Source of the DNA: Haloplanus sp. XH21 | GTDB taxonomy: Archaea > Halobacteriota > Halobacteria > Halobacteriales > Haloferacaceae | Reading direction: 5' to 3' | Length of the DNA stretch: 64,000 nucleotides | Assembly (NCBI RefSeq): GCF_023276355.1 | Contig: NZ_JALLPL010000001.1 | Location: 2,232,001 to 2,296,000, forward strand | Shown here: piece after piece, positions 1 to 8,116 of the stretch | How positions within the stretch are numbered: position 1 is the stretch's first letter | Layout: each line of letters begins with the position of its first letter | The notes under the pieces: model-generated | What the model saw: only the letters and a program-made list of their open reading frames with translations | The model's database searches: none | What the model was told of the DNA's origin: nothing | Made by a program: the position numbers and the translations under genes

Positions 1-491
1 AGCGGCGTCCCCGCGCGGTTGTAGTCGACGAGGGAGTAGTCAGCGGTCTCGATGTTGCCGCCCTCGTGCTGGAGACTTCCCGGATCCTCTTCGAGGTGGG
101 CGCGGCCGATGCCGATTTCGCGGCGCTCGTCCTCGACGCTCACTTCGAGCGTGCCGTCGGCACAGATGGGGGCGTCGTACTGCGTGATCTGGAAGTTCTT
201 CGGCAGGTCGGGGTAGTAGTAGTTCTTTCGGTGGAACCGGGTCTCCTCGGCGACATCGGCGTCGAGCGCCTTGCCGATCTTGACGGCGGCCTCGACGGCC
301 GCCTCGTTGAGCACGGGGAGCGCACCCGGAAGGCCCAGACAGACGGGACAGGTCCGGGTGTTCGGGGCTTCGTCGTCGGCCGCCTCGGTCGAACAGCCAC
401 AGAAGATCTTCGTGTCGGTTTCGAGCTGAACGTGAACCTCCAGCCCGATGACGACGGCGAGATCACGTTGCTGGAGCGCCTGCGCAGTCAT
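1..491 (-). CDS. gatB: Asp-tRNA(Asn)/Glu-tRNA(Gln) amidotransferase subunit B, 5' part
   Basis: Only the first 163 or so codons are in the window; the gene runs off the left edge. GatB is the tRNA-binding and kinase-type subunit of the GatCAB complex, which converts Glu-tRNA(Gln) or Asp-tRNA(Asn) to the amide form in the cytoplasm. Seen directly: the start ATG at 491, the GLEVHVQL motif at residues 16-23, the cysteine pattern C31, C33, C48, C51 expected for the zinc site, and the block [16 protein letters not shown] followed by QITQYD. The family is normally about 490-500 aa. The start is followed upstream by a 52-bp gap to the next gene, which is on the same strand. Confidence 0.93.
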   Translation of the reverse strand, partial: MTAQALQQRDLAVVIGLEVHVQLETDTKIFCGCSTEAADDEAPNTRTCPVCLGLPGALPVLNEAAVEAAVKIGKALDADVAEETRFHRKNYYYPDLPKNFQITQYDAPICADGTLEVSVEDERREIGIGRAHLEEDPGSLQHEGGNIETADYSLVDYNRAGTP

Positions 492-543
492 TACGCGGTC
501 TTGCAGCGGCGGTGGCTAAAGGCTAACGGGAGTCGTCTCCCGA

Positions 544-1470
544 CTACGTCACTTCGACGACTTGGTCAGTCTCGCGGAGGATGAACGGACCGATGGAGAG
601 CGTGTGTTTCGTCACCGTGGCGATGCGGAGGACGTAGGCAAAGAGGACGAGGAAGGGAAGGATCGCCGCCGTCACCGCCGCAGCGACGAGGAGAACCAGA
701 AACACACCACCGAACGGCCCCGCGGCGTATCTGGTAGGGTCGAAGAAGGCGATCATGCAGACGGCGACCAGCAGCGCCGGCAGCGCCGCCGTGAGGATGC
801 CCCGCGAGAGCGTGATGAGCTCCCACTGGAAATACAGCGTCTTGAAATGCTCGCGAGCGGGGCCAAACAGTTCGAGCACGTCAATGAGGCGGTCCAGCGC
901 CGCCGCGGCCTCGCCGTCCACGTCGTCGCGCTCGCGGAGGCGCTGGGCGGCGAAGATATTCCACGAGTAGTTGAAGTTCAGCGCCGCCGAGAGCACGGCG
1001 AACGTGCCGAACTGCGCGCCGTCGAGGTCTGACGCCACCGCCTCGGCGTTGTCCCGGAGGCTGTCCGTGAGGTCGACCACCTGCTCGTGGGACGGATGGT
1101 CCTCGTCCACTGCGGCCCGGAGGTCGGCCCCGCGCTGGGCCGCGACCTGCACGAGCGCCCGGAGGAACTGCGAGGGGCGGGCAGGACTCACCGGCGCGCC
1201 GATGCTATCGGCCACGTCATCCCGGAAGTCGAGGGCGCCGGCCATGCGCTCCCGCTGATCACCGACGGCACCGAGTTCCTGGGAGAGGACGAGCTGGTTG
1301 AGCGTCAGGACGAGCGTCACACCCGTGATGGTCGCGGTGAGCAGCGCCTGAAACAGGGTGTCCACCGAGTCGCTGGCGACGAGCGCGCCGATCGCGTCGG
1401 GGAGGAGCAGCCCCGCGACGGCGAGTGTCAGCCCGCCGATCACGAGACGGCGATCGGCTTCGATCAGCAC
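544..1470 (-). CDS. Haloarchaeal membrane protein, function unknown
   Basis: A 308-aa protein I cannot assign to a characterised family. Hydrophobic segments are visible near residues 8-30 and 38-62 (LTATITGVTLVLTLNQLVL) and again at about 217-240 and 250-282. A long charged, largely helical region from about 65 to 210 separates the two pairs, so the topology is probably two N-terminal and two C-terminal helices around a soluble domain. The middle contains FNYSWNIFAAQRLRERDD, which looks like a conserved block. Codon use is typical of the chromosome. It is transcribed toward gatB on the same strand and could be co-transcribed with it, but nothing in the context indicates a role. Confidence 0.7.
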   Translation of the reverse strand: MLIEADRRLVIGGLTLAVAGLLLPDAIGALVASDSVDTLFQALLTATITGVTLVLTLNQLVLSQELGAVGDQRERMAGALDFRDDVADSIGAPVSPARPSQFLRALVQVAAQRGADLRAAVDEDHPSHEQVVDLTDSLRDNAEAVASDLDGAQFGTFAVLSAALNFNYSWNIFAAQRLRERDDVDGEAAAALDRLIDVLELFGPAREHFKTLYFQWELITLSRGILTAALPALLVAVCMIAFFDPTRYAAGPFGGVFLVLLVAAAVTAAILPFLVLFAYVLRIATVTKHTLSIGPFILRETDQVVEVT

Positions 1471-1665
1471 TCAGAGTTTCGTCCGGCTCTCGGCGGCCCG
1501 AGAGCGCAACTGGTCGCTCGGCTGCGAGGAGTCGTCACCGGCCGTATCGCCCATGCCACCCCTGCGGGCGGCCGGCAGAAAAATCTGCGGCCGGTCCGTC
1601 GATCGGCCCGACGCAGTGAGAGAGTTAGGTCGCGCGTTCTTGTTTGCTCCCCGCCGACCGGTGGT

Positions 1666-2313
1666 ATGGACGAGCGTGGCGTGTCTACCGTCATCGGCGT
1701 GACCCTCGTGGTGGTCATCACTCTCCTGCTTGCCTCGATGTTCGCCGCTGGGATGGTCAACATGACTGATTTCGGCACGGAGCGGAAACTGGTCGGGGGC
1801 CTCACCGACGGCGACGAGGCTGCTCCCGGCGATGGGGCCGGCGCTGGCGGTGACGACGGCTACCGGAGCGAACTCATCTGGGCGCGCAACGAGAGCCCAC
1901 TCACGACCACGAACCACGTCGTGAACTACACCATCGCCGACGACTCCGACACCGCGGGCAACTCCCTGAACAACGTCGTCATCGAATACCCCGACGGCAG
2001 CGCCGACGTGAGCGCCATCGGCGAGCGTGACGACATCGTGATGGTCGGTATCGACGGGGACCGCGACGGGACCATCGAAACCGAGGCCACGGGCGACATC
2101 GAATGCTGTCCGACCGACGACGGTGTGATCATCAAGGATGGCGGCACCACGCTGCGGATCGAACTCTCCGGCAACTACAATCTGGAGGGCGGCGACTCGC
2201 TCATCGTCGAATATCGGGCGACCGACAACCCGGGAACCGGCGACTACAGCGTCACCGTGGACGTGAACGGCGACGTCAGCGATACGGGGACGCTGGAGAT
2301 CGGCGACGACTGA
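1666..2313 (+). CDS. Archaeal type IV pilin-like protein
   Basis: A 215-aa secreted or surface protein. The N-terminus MDERGVSTVIGVTLVVV is the archaeal pilin-type (class III) signal: a short charged leader ending in RG, then a roughly 20-residue hydrophobic stretch (VSTVIGVTLVVVITLLLASM) that would be cut by the prepilin peptidase PibD after the leader. The rest is acidic and Asn/Asp/Gly-rich, as expected for a salt-in halophile surface domain, and carries two adjacent cysteines (ECC). The ATG at 1666 was chosen because only this start places the hydrophobic helix at residues 7-28; the longer upstream reading is antisense to the neighbour. It may form or cap a pilus, or be a monomeric pilin-like surface protein; no pilus ATPase gene lies nearby. 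Confidence 0.75.
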   Translation: MDERGVSTVIGVTLVVVITLLLASMFAAGMVNMTDFGTERKLVGGLTDGDEAAPGDGAGAGGDDGYRSELIWARNESPLTTTNHVVNYTIADDSDTAGNSLNNVVIEYPDGSADVSAIGERDDIVMVGIDGDRDGTIETEATGDIECCPTDDGVIIKDGGTTLRIELSGNYNLEGGDSLIVEYRATDNPGTGDYSVTVDVNGDVSDTGTLEIGDD

Positions 2314-2426
2314 CGGGGCGTTCCATTGACAACTATTCTCAGGGCGAGATGTCGGGACGTTGCCGACCGGTACGAACCCCACATAGCAGCGACTAAGCCA
2401 CTCGGTCGCCGACGAACGGATGGGTC

Positions 2427-2621
2427 ATGACGAACACCTTCGAGGCAGATACGAGGGGCGAAAGCGACCCCGACGGACGGCTCCGGTCGGTCGTGGTTAC
2501 GTACGAGGGAACGCCGGACAGGCGGACGCTCTATCCCCCGACGGCGACCGAGACGGAGCGCCTCACCACGTGGCTGACTGCCGACGCCGACGCGTTCGAA
2601 CGGCTCGACGAGATGCGGTAG
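2427..2621 (+). CDS. Small haloarchaeal conserved protein (DUF7511-like)
   Basis: A 64-aa protein with the block RSVVVTYEGTPDRRTLYPP followed by TERLTTWLTADADAFERLDEMR. I recognise this pattern as a widespread family of small halophile proteins, which I believe is DUF7511; the family number is from memory and the function is unknown. It is a stand-alone gene that converges on the hydroxyacyl-CoA dehydrogenase with a 9-bp gap. No membrane helix or metal-binding cysteines are present. Confidence 0.65.
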   Translation: MTNTFEADTRGESDPDGRLRSVVVTYEGTPDRRTLYPPTATETERLTTWLTADADAFERLDEMR

Positions 2622-2630
2622 CGGTCACGG

Positions 2631-3584
2631 TCAGTCGCTGCTGCCGTCGAGTGCGCGCCGAATCGCCGCCACCCGCTCGTTGCGACGGCGGACCACGCTT
2701 GTGGCGTCGGCGTCGTACTCATGAAAGCCCGCACCATCGTCGACGCCGCCGCGGCCTGCGCCGAGACGCTCCGCGAACAGGTCCCCCGGGGCGTCCGCGT
2801 CGCTCAGGTGCGGGTAGAGGTTCGACGCGATGGACTGAAACAGGTCGAGACCGCCGAGGTCGGCGGTTTCGAAGGGGCCGATGGCGGCGGTCCGCAGGGC
2901 GTAGCCGTCCCGGACGGCGCGTTCGATGTCCTCCAGCGACGCGACGCCTTCCGTGACGAGGTGCGTACACTCTCGGAGGACGGCGAACTGGATGCGGTTC
3001 CAGACGAACCCCGGAACGTCGCGCTGGACGACGATGGGATCACGGTCGACGGCCTCGACGACGGCGACCGTCCGCTCGACGGTTTCGTCGCTCGTCTCCT
3101 CACCGCGGACCACCTCGACGGTGGGCAGGAGATAGGGCGGATTCCACCAGTGACAGCCGACGACGCGGTCCGCAGCCGCGGGCACCGCCTCGCCGATGTC
3201 GGTGATCGGAATCCCGGAAGTGTTGGTGGCGAGGATGGCGTCTTCGGGCGCCGCCGCGGCCACCCGTTCGAACACCGCCTCTTTCACGTCGAGGTCCTCC
3301 GAGACGGTTTCGATGACGAACGCGGCGTCGCTGACGCCCGCCGAGAGGTCGAGCGTGGTGGAGACGTTCTCGCGAATGGCGCCGGGGTCGGCGTCGAGCC
3401 AGCCGGCCGATTCGAGGAAGTCGAGCGCCTGATCGATGCCCTCGCGGGCGTCGTCGAGATTGGACTGGCGGTGGTCGACCAGCATCACGGGCGCGCCGAA
3501 CCGGGCGAACTGGAGCGCGAGGCCGTGCCCCATCGTGCCCGCGCCGACGACGGTCACCGGCGTGTCGGGATCGGTGGTTACCAT
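2631..3584 (-). CDS. 3-hydroxyacyl-CoA dehydrogenase
   Basis: A 317-aa NAD-dependent dehydrogenase that oxidises L-3-hydroxyacyl-CoA to 3-ketoacyl-CoA in fatty-acid beta-oxidation. The N-terminal Rossmann fold shows VVGAGTMGHGLALQFARFG, an NTSGIP loop and GCHWWNPPYLLPTVEVV, matching the HFNP-type catalytic block of the family (H with nearby E/N). The C-terminal dimerisation and substrate domain starts near residue 190 (VPGFVWNRIQFAVLRE). The ATG at 3584 was chosen over one at 3641 because it starts directly before the Rossmann strand and sits about 29 nt from a TATA-like GATTTAAGC (3609-3617), typical of leaderless haloarchaeal mRNAs. It is divergent from a hotdog thioesterase, which suggests joint acyl-CoA metabolism. 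Confidence 0.9.
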   Translation of the reverse strand: MVTTDPDTPVTVVGAGTMGHGLALQFARFGAPVMLVDHRQSNLDDAREGIDQALDFLESAGWLDADPGAIRENVSTTLDLSAGVSDAAFVIETVSEDLDVKEAVFERVAAAAPEDAILATNTSGIPITDIGEAVPAAADRVVGCHWWNPPYLLPTVEVVRGEETSDETVERTVAVVEAVDRDPIVVQRDVPGFVWNRIQFAVLRECTHLVTEGVASLEDIERAVRDGYALRTAAIGPFETADLGGLDLFQSIASNLYPHLSDADAPGDLFAERLGAGRGGVDDGAGFHEYDADATSVVRRRNERVAAIRRALDGSSD

Positions 3585-3665
3585 CGGCCGCACGGTCGCA
3601 CCTGAAGCGCTTAAATCCCGCTGCGGGTCCGGCAGGTCCAAATGGGCTGTCGTTCACACAGCGGT

Positions 3666-4064
3666 ATGGCCGACTTCGAGTACGAGACGGAGATCCAGGT
3701 TCGGTTTCGAGACATCGACGCGATGGGCCACGTCAACAACGCCGTCTACGCGACGTATCTCGAACAAGCGCGGGTCGACTACTACGCCGACGTCCTCGGG
3801 GTCGGCCTCGACGAGATCGACACCGCGCTGGTCTCGCTCGAGATCGACTACCACCGCGCGATCACCCTCGACGACACGGTGACCGTTGCCCTCGGCGTCC
3901 GCGACATCGGCGAGTCGAGCGTCACCGTCGAGTACGAGGTTCGCGCAGGCGACAGCGTGGCCGCCACCGCCGAGACGGTGCAGGTGTACGTCGATCCCGA
4001 GGCGGAGACGTCGCGGCCGCTCCCCGAGGCGTGGCGCGGGCGGATGGACGCGTATCGGGCCTGA
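3666..4064 (+). CDS. Acyl-CoA thioesterase, 4HBT hotdog family
   Basis: A 132-aa single hotdog domain hydrolysing acyl-CoA thioesters. The N-terminal block VRFRDIDAMGHVNNAVYATYLEQAR is the 4-hydroxybenzoyl-CoA thioesterase signature, with the catalytic Asp in RDIDAMGHVNN and the central helix after it. The ATG at 3666 gives MADFEYETEIQ; an upstream in-frame ATG at 3642 would add an uncharacteristic tail. It lies divergent to 3-hydroxyacyl-CoA dehydrogenase and probably works on the same acyl-CoA pool. Its stop codon TGA (4062-4064) abuts the left end of a palindromic element. Confidence 0.85.
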   Translation: MADFEYETEIQVRFRDIDAMGHVNNAVYATYLEQARVDYYADVLGVGLDEIDTALVSLEIDYHRAITLDDTVTVALGVRDIGESSVTVEYEVRAGDSVAATAETVQVYVDPEAETSRPLPEAWRGRMDAYRA

Positions 4065-4137
4065 GACGGATTCTCGTAACTGTCCAGAGATTCTCGGTGG
4101 ACCGCCCGACGAGAATCGCCGATGACCGCCGAGAAAC
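4062..4137. repeat. Palindromic element, copy 1
   Basis: About 76 bp between the thioesterase stop and the helicase stop. The inner stem is GATTCTCG (4089-4096) pairing with CGAGAATC (4110-4117). One arm carries TAACTGTCC (from about 4077) and the other GATGACC, the asymmetric internal loop found in the other copies of this family. The outer stem is weaker (TTCTCG with CGAGAA). The left terminus TGAGACGGATT begins with the stop codon of the preceding gene. Confidence 0.75.
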
Positions 4138-4145
4138 CCGCTGAC

Positions 4146-6200
4146 CTACGACTCCTCGTCGCGGAGTTCGAGTTCCGCGACGATCTGGTAGGGATCCATT
4201 CCCCGCCTGATGTAGTCGAGCATAGCGAAGGCGTCGTCGGGCGAGAGGAAGTGTCGGGTCACCGCCCGGCCGAGCGCGGTCGGTTCGAGGCCGTCGATGA
4301 ATCCCCATTCCAACAACTTGCCGATGGCCTGTTTGGTCGGCACGTCCCCCAGCATCCGGTCGTTGAGGCGCTTGGCGCCACTGCCCGCGACCGTGATGTT
4401 CGCGAGCGTCTCCTCGGCGGCGGCGGAGCGGTCGTACACCGTCCGGACGTCCTCCATCTCGCCTTTCAGTAGTTTGAACGCCACCTCGTCCTCGGTCATC
4501 TCCATACTGTTGTGGTAGGCGCAGTCGGGTTCGACGAGCAGGTAGACCACGCCCCGGTCGTGGTAGTCGGGGCGACCGGCGCGGCCGAGCATCTGCTCGA
4601 ACTCCTGGACCGAGAGCCACTCGATGCCCATCGCCAGCGTGTCGAAGATGACCTGCGAGGCGGGGAAGTCGACGCCGGCGGCGAGCGCCGCGGTCGTGAC
4701 GACGGCGGCGAGGTCCTGGTTCCCGAACTGGCGTTCGACGCGCTTGCGTCGGCCGTAATCCAGGCCGGCGTGATAGGGCGCGGCGTCGTAGTCGAGTTTG
4801 CGCGAGATCTCGTGACAGCGCCGCCGCGAGTTGGTGAAGATGATGGTCTGCCCGCGATAGCCCTGCGAGGACTTGCTGTCGAACTCCCGGCGGACGAGGC
4901 GGTTCTCGATGCGCGTCTTCTCCTGAGCGTCGGCGAACGTGAGATGGCGCTCGATGGGGACGGGGCGCTCCTCGAACTCGATGAGCGTCGCACGCAGGCG
5001 TTTCGCCAGCCACTCGGGGTTGCCGACCGTCGCGGAGAGGTAGATCCACTGGGCGCCCGCGTAGTCGGTTCCGCCCGTCGCGCGGTTCTCACAGTAATGC
5101 TTGAGCCGCGAAATCATGCCGTCGAGGCGGTGACCGCGCTCGCCCTCTTTCAGCGTGTGCACCTCGTCGATGACGACGGTACCGATATCGCCCATGTCCT
5201 TCCCCGTCCTGAGGGCGTGGTCGATGCCCTCGTAGGTGCCGACGACGACGTCGGCCGAGGGGTCGAACTGCGCGCCGGTGTCGCTGACGCGACTCCCGCC
5301 GACGCGGATGGTCACATCGACCAGATCGCCGTATCGCTCCTCGAAGTTCTCCTGTTTCTGGTTGGCGAGCGCGACGAGAGGAACGAGAAAGAGGAGTTTG
5401 CCCTCGCCCTTCAGCGCCCGGTCGATCCCGGCGAGTTCGCCGACGAGGGTCTTCCCCGTCGCCGTCGCGCTCACGACGAGCTGGTCGTCGCCGTCGAGCA
5501 GGCCGTTCCGAACCGAGAGGCTCTGGACGGGAAGCAGAGTGTCGAACCGGCTGGTGAGTTGGCTCTTCAGTTTCGGGTGGAGGTCGAGATCCGCCGTCTT
5601 GACAGGGTCGACATCCTCGACGGTCGCGCCGATTTCGTCGAACTTCGTGAGGTCGGGGTCGAGTTCGCCCTGCAGGAGGTTCTTGATGCGGTCGAGGTCC
5701 TGCACTTCGAGCAGGAGTTCCTCGAGGCGGTCCTGTGCGGCGCCGGTCAGCCCCCCGGCGTAGGCGAGTTCGCCGTCGAGTTCCTGCGTGGCGCAGTCGG
5801 GACAGATGTAGTCCCGGTCGGCCTTGATGGCGGTGTCCTCGGTGATGGGCGAAAACTCGCCTTCCGCGGCGCAGTAGCGGCAGGTGCGGACCGTCAGCGC
5901 GTCGAGTTGGTAGCCGTCGAGCATCGCCTGGATGCGCTCGCGGTCCGTGGGATCGGTCTGCTGTGAGATGCGGATGCGGGCGGCACGACGAGCGAGTTCG
6001 ACGAACTGACTCGGATCGCGTGGCTCCTCGCTCGATCCGCGTTTGATGCGGAATCGTGCGGGGCGGGGACCGGCGTCCGTTTCCTTGAGTTCGAGGATGG
6101 CGCGAAACACGCGGTCACCGTCGCGCGTGACGGACACGAGGAAGTCGCCGTCTCGCCCGTGGACGAAGAGCGTGTCGACGCGGCCGACCTGCTGAGACAC
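4146..6200 (-). CDS. DEAD/DEAH-box superfamily 2 helicase, Ski2/Hel308-like
   Basis: A 684-aa ATP-dependent helicase. Order of domains: an N-terminal halophile-specific region (residues 1-115), a zinc-ribbon-like CRYC and CPDC pair (about 123-155), then the two RecA domains. Motif I is SATATGKT (about 245), motif II DEVH with VVIDEVHTLKEGERGHR, motif III LSATVGNPEWLAKR, and motif VI QMLGRAGRPDYHDRG. A winged-helix-like and short helical C-terminus follows (VPTKQAIGKLLEWGFIDG). The architecture fits haloarchaeal Ski2-like helicases with a DUF5814-type N-terminus (family number from memory). The exact substrate, RNA or forked DNA, cannot be told from sequence. The gene is monocistronic, with palindromic elements at both ends. 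Confidence 0.88.
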   Translation of the reverse strand: MSQQVGRVDTLFVHGRDGDFLVSVTRDGDRVFRAILELKETDAGPRPARFRIKRGSSEEPRDPSQFVELARRAARIRISQQTDPTDRERIQAMLDGYQLDALTVRTCRYCAAEGEFSPITEDTAIKADRDYICPDCATQELDGELAYAGGLTGAAQDRLEELLLEVQDLDRIKNLLQGELDPDLTKFDEIGATVEDVDPVKTADLDLHPKLKSQLTSRFDTLLPVQSLSVRNGLLDGDDQLVVSATATGKTLVGELAGIDRALKGEGKLLFLVPLVALANQKQENFEERYGDLVDVTIRVGGSRVSDTGAQFDPSADVVVGTYEGIDHALRTGKDMGDIGTVVIDEVHTLKEGERGHRLDGMISRLKHYCENRATGGTDYAGAQWIYLSATVGNPEWLAKRLRATLIEFEERPVPIERHLTFADAQEKTRIENRLVRREFDSKSSQGYRGQTIIFTNSRRRCHEISRKLDYDAAPYHAGLDYGRRKRVERQFGNQDLAAVVTTAALAAGVDFPASQVIFDTLAMGIEWLSVQEFEQMLGRAGRPDYHDRGVVYLLVEPDCAYHNSMEMTEDEVAFKLLKGEMEDVRTVYDRSAAAEETLANITVAGSGAKRLNDRMLGDVPTKQAIGKLLEWGFIDGLEPTALGRAVTRHFLSPDDAFAMLDYIRRGMDPYQIVAELELRDEES

Positions 6201-6262
6201 ACGTACGGCTACGGGGACCGGGTATTTCAGCCGTTCGACTCCGGCGCTGTCGGCACCCGTTC

Positions 6263-6339
6263 ATACTGCAGGCTGTAGTCGATCAAGATGGCCGTCACTC
6301 CGGGATGACGGCTATCTTGAACAGTTACAGCCGCAGTAT
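6263..6339. repeat. Palindromic element, copy 2
   Basis: A 77-bp inverted repeat upstream of the helicase. Left arm ATACTGCAGGCTGTAG then TCGAT, then CAAGATGGCCGTCA; the reverse complement of the right arm reads ATACTGCGGCTGTAACTG then TTCAAGATAGCCGTCA. The outer stem ATACTGC/GGCTGTA and the inner stem CAAGAT-GCCGTCA are both paired. The internal loop is GTCGAT against CTGTT, matching the family pattern. It directly abuts copy 3. Confidence 0.8.
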
Positions 6340-6422
6340 CAGAGGGAGTATCGAAACTGCCCAGAGATTCTCGCCGGGCCGTCCCAGCGAGAACCCCTGA
6401 TGACTTCCGATAATTCCTATCA
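6340..6422. repeat. Palindromic element, copy 3
   Basis: About 83 bp abutting copy 2. The left arm AGAGGGAGTATCGAAACTGC pairs with the reverse complement of the right arm, AGGAATTATCGGAAGTCATC. The inner stem is GATTCTCGCCGG against GGTTCTCGCTGG. The right terminus, read on the minus strand, is TGATAGGAATTATCGG and contains the TGA stop codon of the cupin gene (6420-6422). The same module occurs inside the composites at 15325 and 17823. Confidence 0.8.
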
Positions 6423-6797
6423 GTCGGCCAGTTCGATGGTGTCGTCACCGTTGGGGACGGCACAGATGAACGCGCCCGGTTCGTCGCTCTCGTTGCGATA
6501 CCAGTGGACGGTGCCCGCCGGGATGAGCAGCGAATCGCCCGCGGAGACGGTGTGTTCCGTCTCGTCGATGCCGACGACGTACTCCCCCGAGAGCACGTAC
6601 TGTTCGTGTTCGACCGCGTTGGTGTGCTTGGGCACCTCGGCGCCCGGGTCGAGGGTGAATCGACGCATGGCGAACGTCGGGGTTCCATCCGACTCGTCCA
6701 GCAGGACGCCCTTCGAGAGGCCGTCGGCGGCGTCGACGGGTTCGTAGTCGATCGCGTCACTGCGCTTGAGGACCGGCGTGGATGACTGCTCGCTCAT
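6420..6797 (-). CDS. Cupin-domain protein
   Basis: A 125-aa single cupin barrel. Motif 1 is PGAEVPKHTNAVEHEQYVLSG (metal ligands His, His, Glu in the usual spacing) and motif 2 is PAGTVHWYRNESDEPGAF with the last His. These residues support a metal-binding cupin; the substrate, if any, cannot be inferred. The small size and absence of other domains fit the single-domain storage or regulatory cupins common in haloarchaea. The stop codon lies inside palindromic element copy 3, so the element forms the immediate 3' end of the gene. It is divergent from the site-2 protease gene, sharing a roughly 100-bp promoter region. Confidence 0.85.
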   Translation of the reverse strand: MSEQSSTPVLKRSDAIDYEPVDAADGLSKGVLLDESDGTPTFAMRRFTLDPGAEVPKHTNAVEHEQYVLSGEYVVGIDETEHTVSAGDSLLIPAGTVHWYRNESDEPGAFICAVPNGDDTIELAD

Positions 6798-6898
6798 GGT
6801 CGACAGTCGCGTGGCGAACGCCTAAGCGTTTGCCGTCGTCGAGCGACGGTCACCCGGACGCTTACAAGAGTTAAGTCCGTCCCGAGGCAAGGCGTGGT

Positions 6899-8086
6899 AT
6901 GCGCGGAATCCGCATCGGGAGCGCGTTCGGCATTCCGATCAAACTCGATCTGACCTTCCTGCTCGTTCTCCCCCTGTTCGCGTGGCTCATCGGCGCGGAC
7001 GTGGGGAACCTCGTCGCCGTCCTCAACGACACCTTCGGCGTGGGGATGCCCGTCGACACGCTCACCGCGGGCATGACGCCGTGGCTGTTGGGAGTGGTCG
7101 CCGCCTCCGGCCTCTTCCTCTGTGTGCTCATCCACGAGTTCGGTCACTCGCTGGTCGCCATGCAGTACGGCTACCAGATCGACTCGATCACGCTCTGGCT
7201 GTTCGGCGGCGTCGCCCAGTTCACGGAGATGCCGGAGGACTGGCGCCAGGAGTTCACCATCGCCGTCGTCGGCCCGATCGTCAGCGTCGCGCTCGGCGCG
7301 CTCTCCTACCTCGGCTTGCAACTCGTCCCGGGCACGTTGCCGACGGTCCAGTTCGTCCTCGCGTATCTCGCGCTGACGAACGTCGCGCTCGCCGTCTTCA
7401 ACATGCTCCCCGGCTTCCCGATGGACGGGGGTCGCGTCCTCCGAGCGCTGCTGGCACGCCGCCGTCCCCACGCCCGAGCCACACAGATCGCCGCCGAGGT
7501 GGGCAAACTGTTCGCCGTCTTCCTCGCCATCGTCGGCATCTTCGCCAACCTGTTTCTGGTGGCGCTCGCCTTCTTCATCTACATCGGCGCCGCCAGCGAG
7601 GCCCAGCAGACGGTGATGAAGGCCGCGTTCCAGGACGTCACCGTCGCCGACATCATGACGCCCGCGAGCGAACTCAAGACCGTCACGGCCGACACCTCGC
7701 TCTCGGAACTCACCGACCGGATGTTCCACGAGCGCCACACGGGCTACCCCGTGCTCCGACAGGGCGAACTCGTCGGCATGGTCACCCTCGACGACGCCCG
7801 CGAGGTCCGCGAAGTCGAGCGCGACGCCTACCGCGTCGAGGACGTGATGGCGACCGACGTGGTGACGATTTCGCCCGACTCCGATGCGATGGACGCGCTC
7901 TCGACGATGCAACAGGAGGGCGTCGGGCGGCTTCCCGTCGTCGACGAGTCGGACGACCTCGTCGGCCTCATCACCCGAACAGACCTGATGACGGCGTTCG
8001 ACATCATCCAGACGCGGGGCAGCGCGGCCGACACCAGTGCGGGAATCGGTGGGCTGTCGAGCGGTCCCGGCGTCGCTCGCGAGTGA
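6899..8086 (+). CDS. Site-2 protease family membrane metalloprotease with CBS pair
   Basis: A 395-aa intramembrane zinc protease (M50). The zinc motif HEFGH is at residues 79-83 within a hydrophobic helix, and the third ligand region NMLPGFPMDGGR is at about 168-179 with Asp176. Six or so hydrophobic segments span residues 15-215. Two CBS domains follow at about 245-300 and 305-365 (VADIMTPASELKTV, VEDVMATDVVTISPD), which usually bind adenine nucleotides and gate activity. Family members cleave membrane-bound regulators, but no partner is visible here. The final 20 residues are Gly/Ser-rich. The next gene is convergent, with a 30-bp gap. Confidence 0.92.
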   Translation: MRGIRIGSAFGIPIKLDLTFLLVLPLFAWLIGADVGNLVAVLNDTFGVGMPVDTLTAGMTPWLLGVVAASGLFLCVLIHEFGHSLVAMQYGYQIDSITLWLFGGVAQFTEMPEDWRQEFTIAVVGPIVSVALGALSYLGLQLVPGTLPTVQFVLAYLALTNVALAVFNMLPGFPMDGGRVLRALLARRRPHARATQIAAEVGKLFAVFLAIVGIFANLFLVALAFFIYIGAASEAQQTVMKAAFQDVTVADIMTPASELKTVTADTSLSELTDRMFHERHTGYPVLRQGELVGMVTLDDAREVREVERDAYRVEDVMATDVVTISPDSDAMDALSTMQQEGVGRLPVVDESDDLVGLITRTDLMTAFDIIQTRGSAADTSAGIGGLSSGPGVARE

Positions 8087-8116
8087 GGACGGCCGAGCGA
8101 CTCGACGTCCTGACGG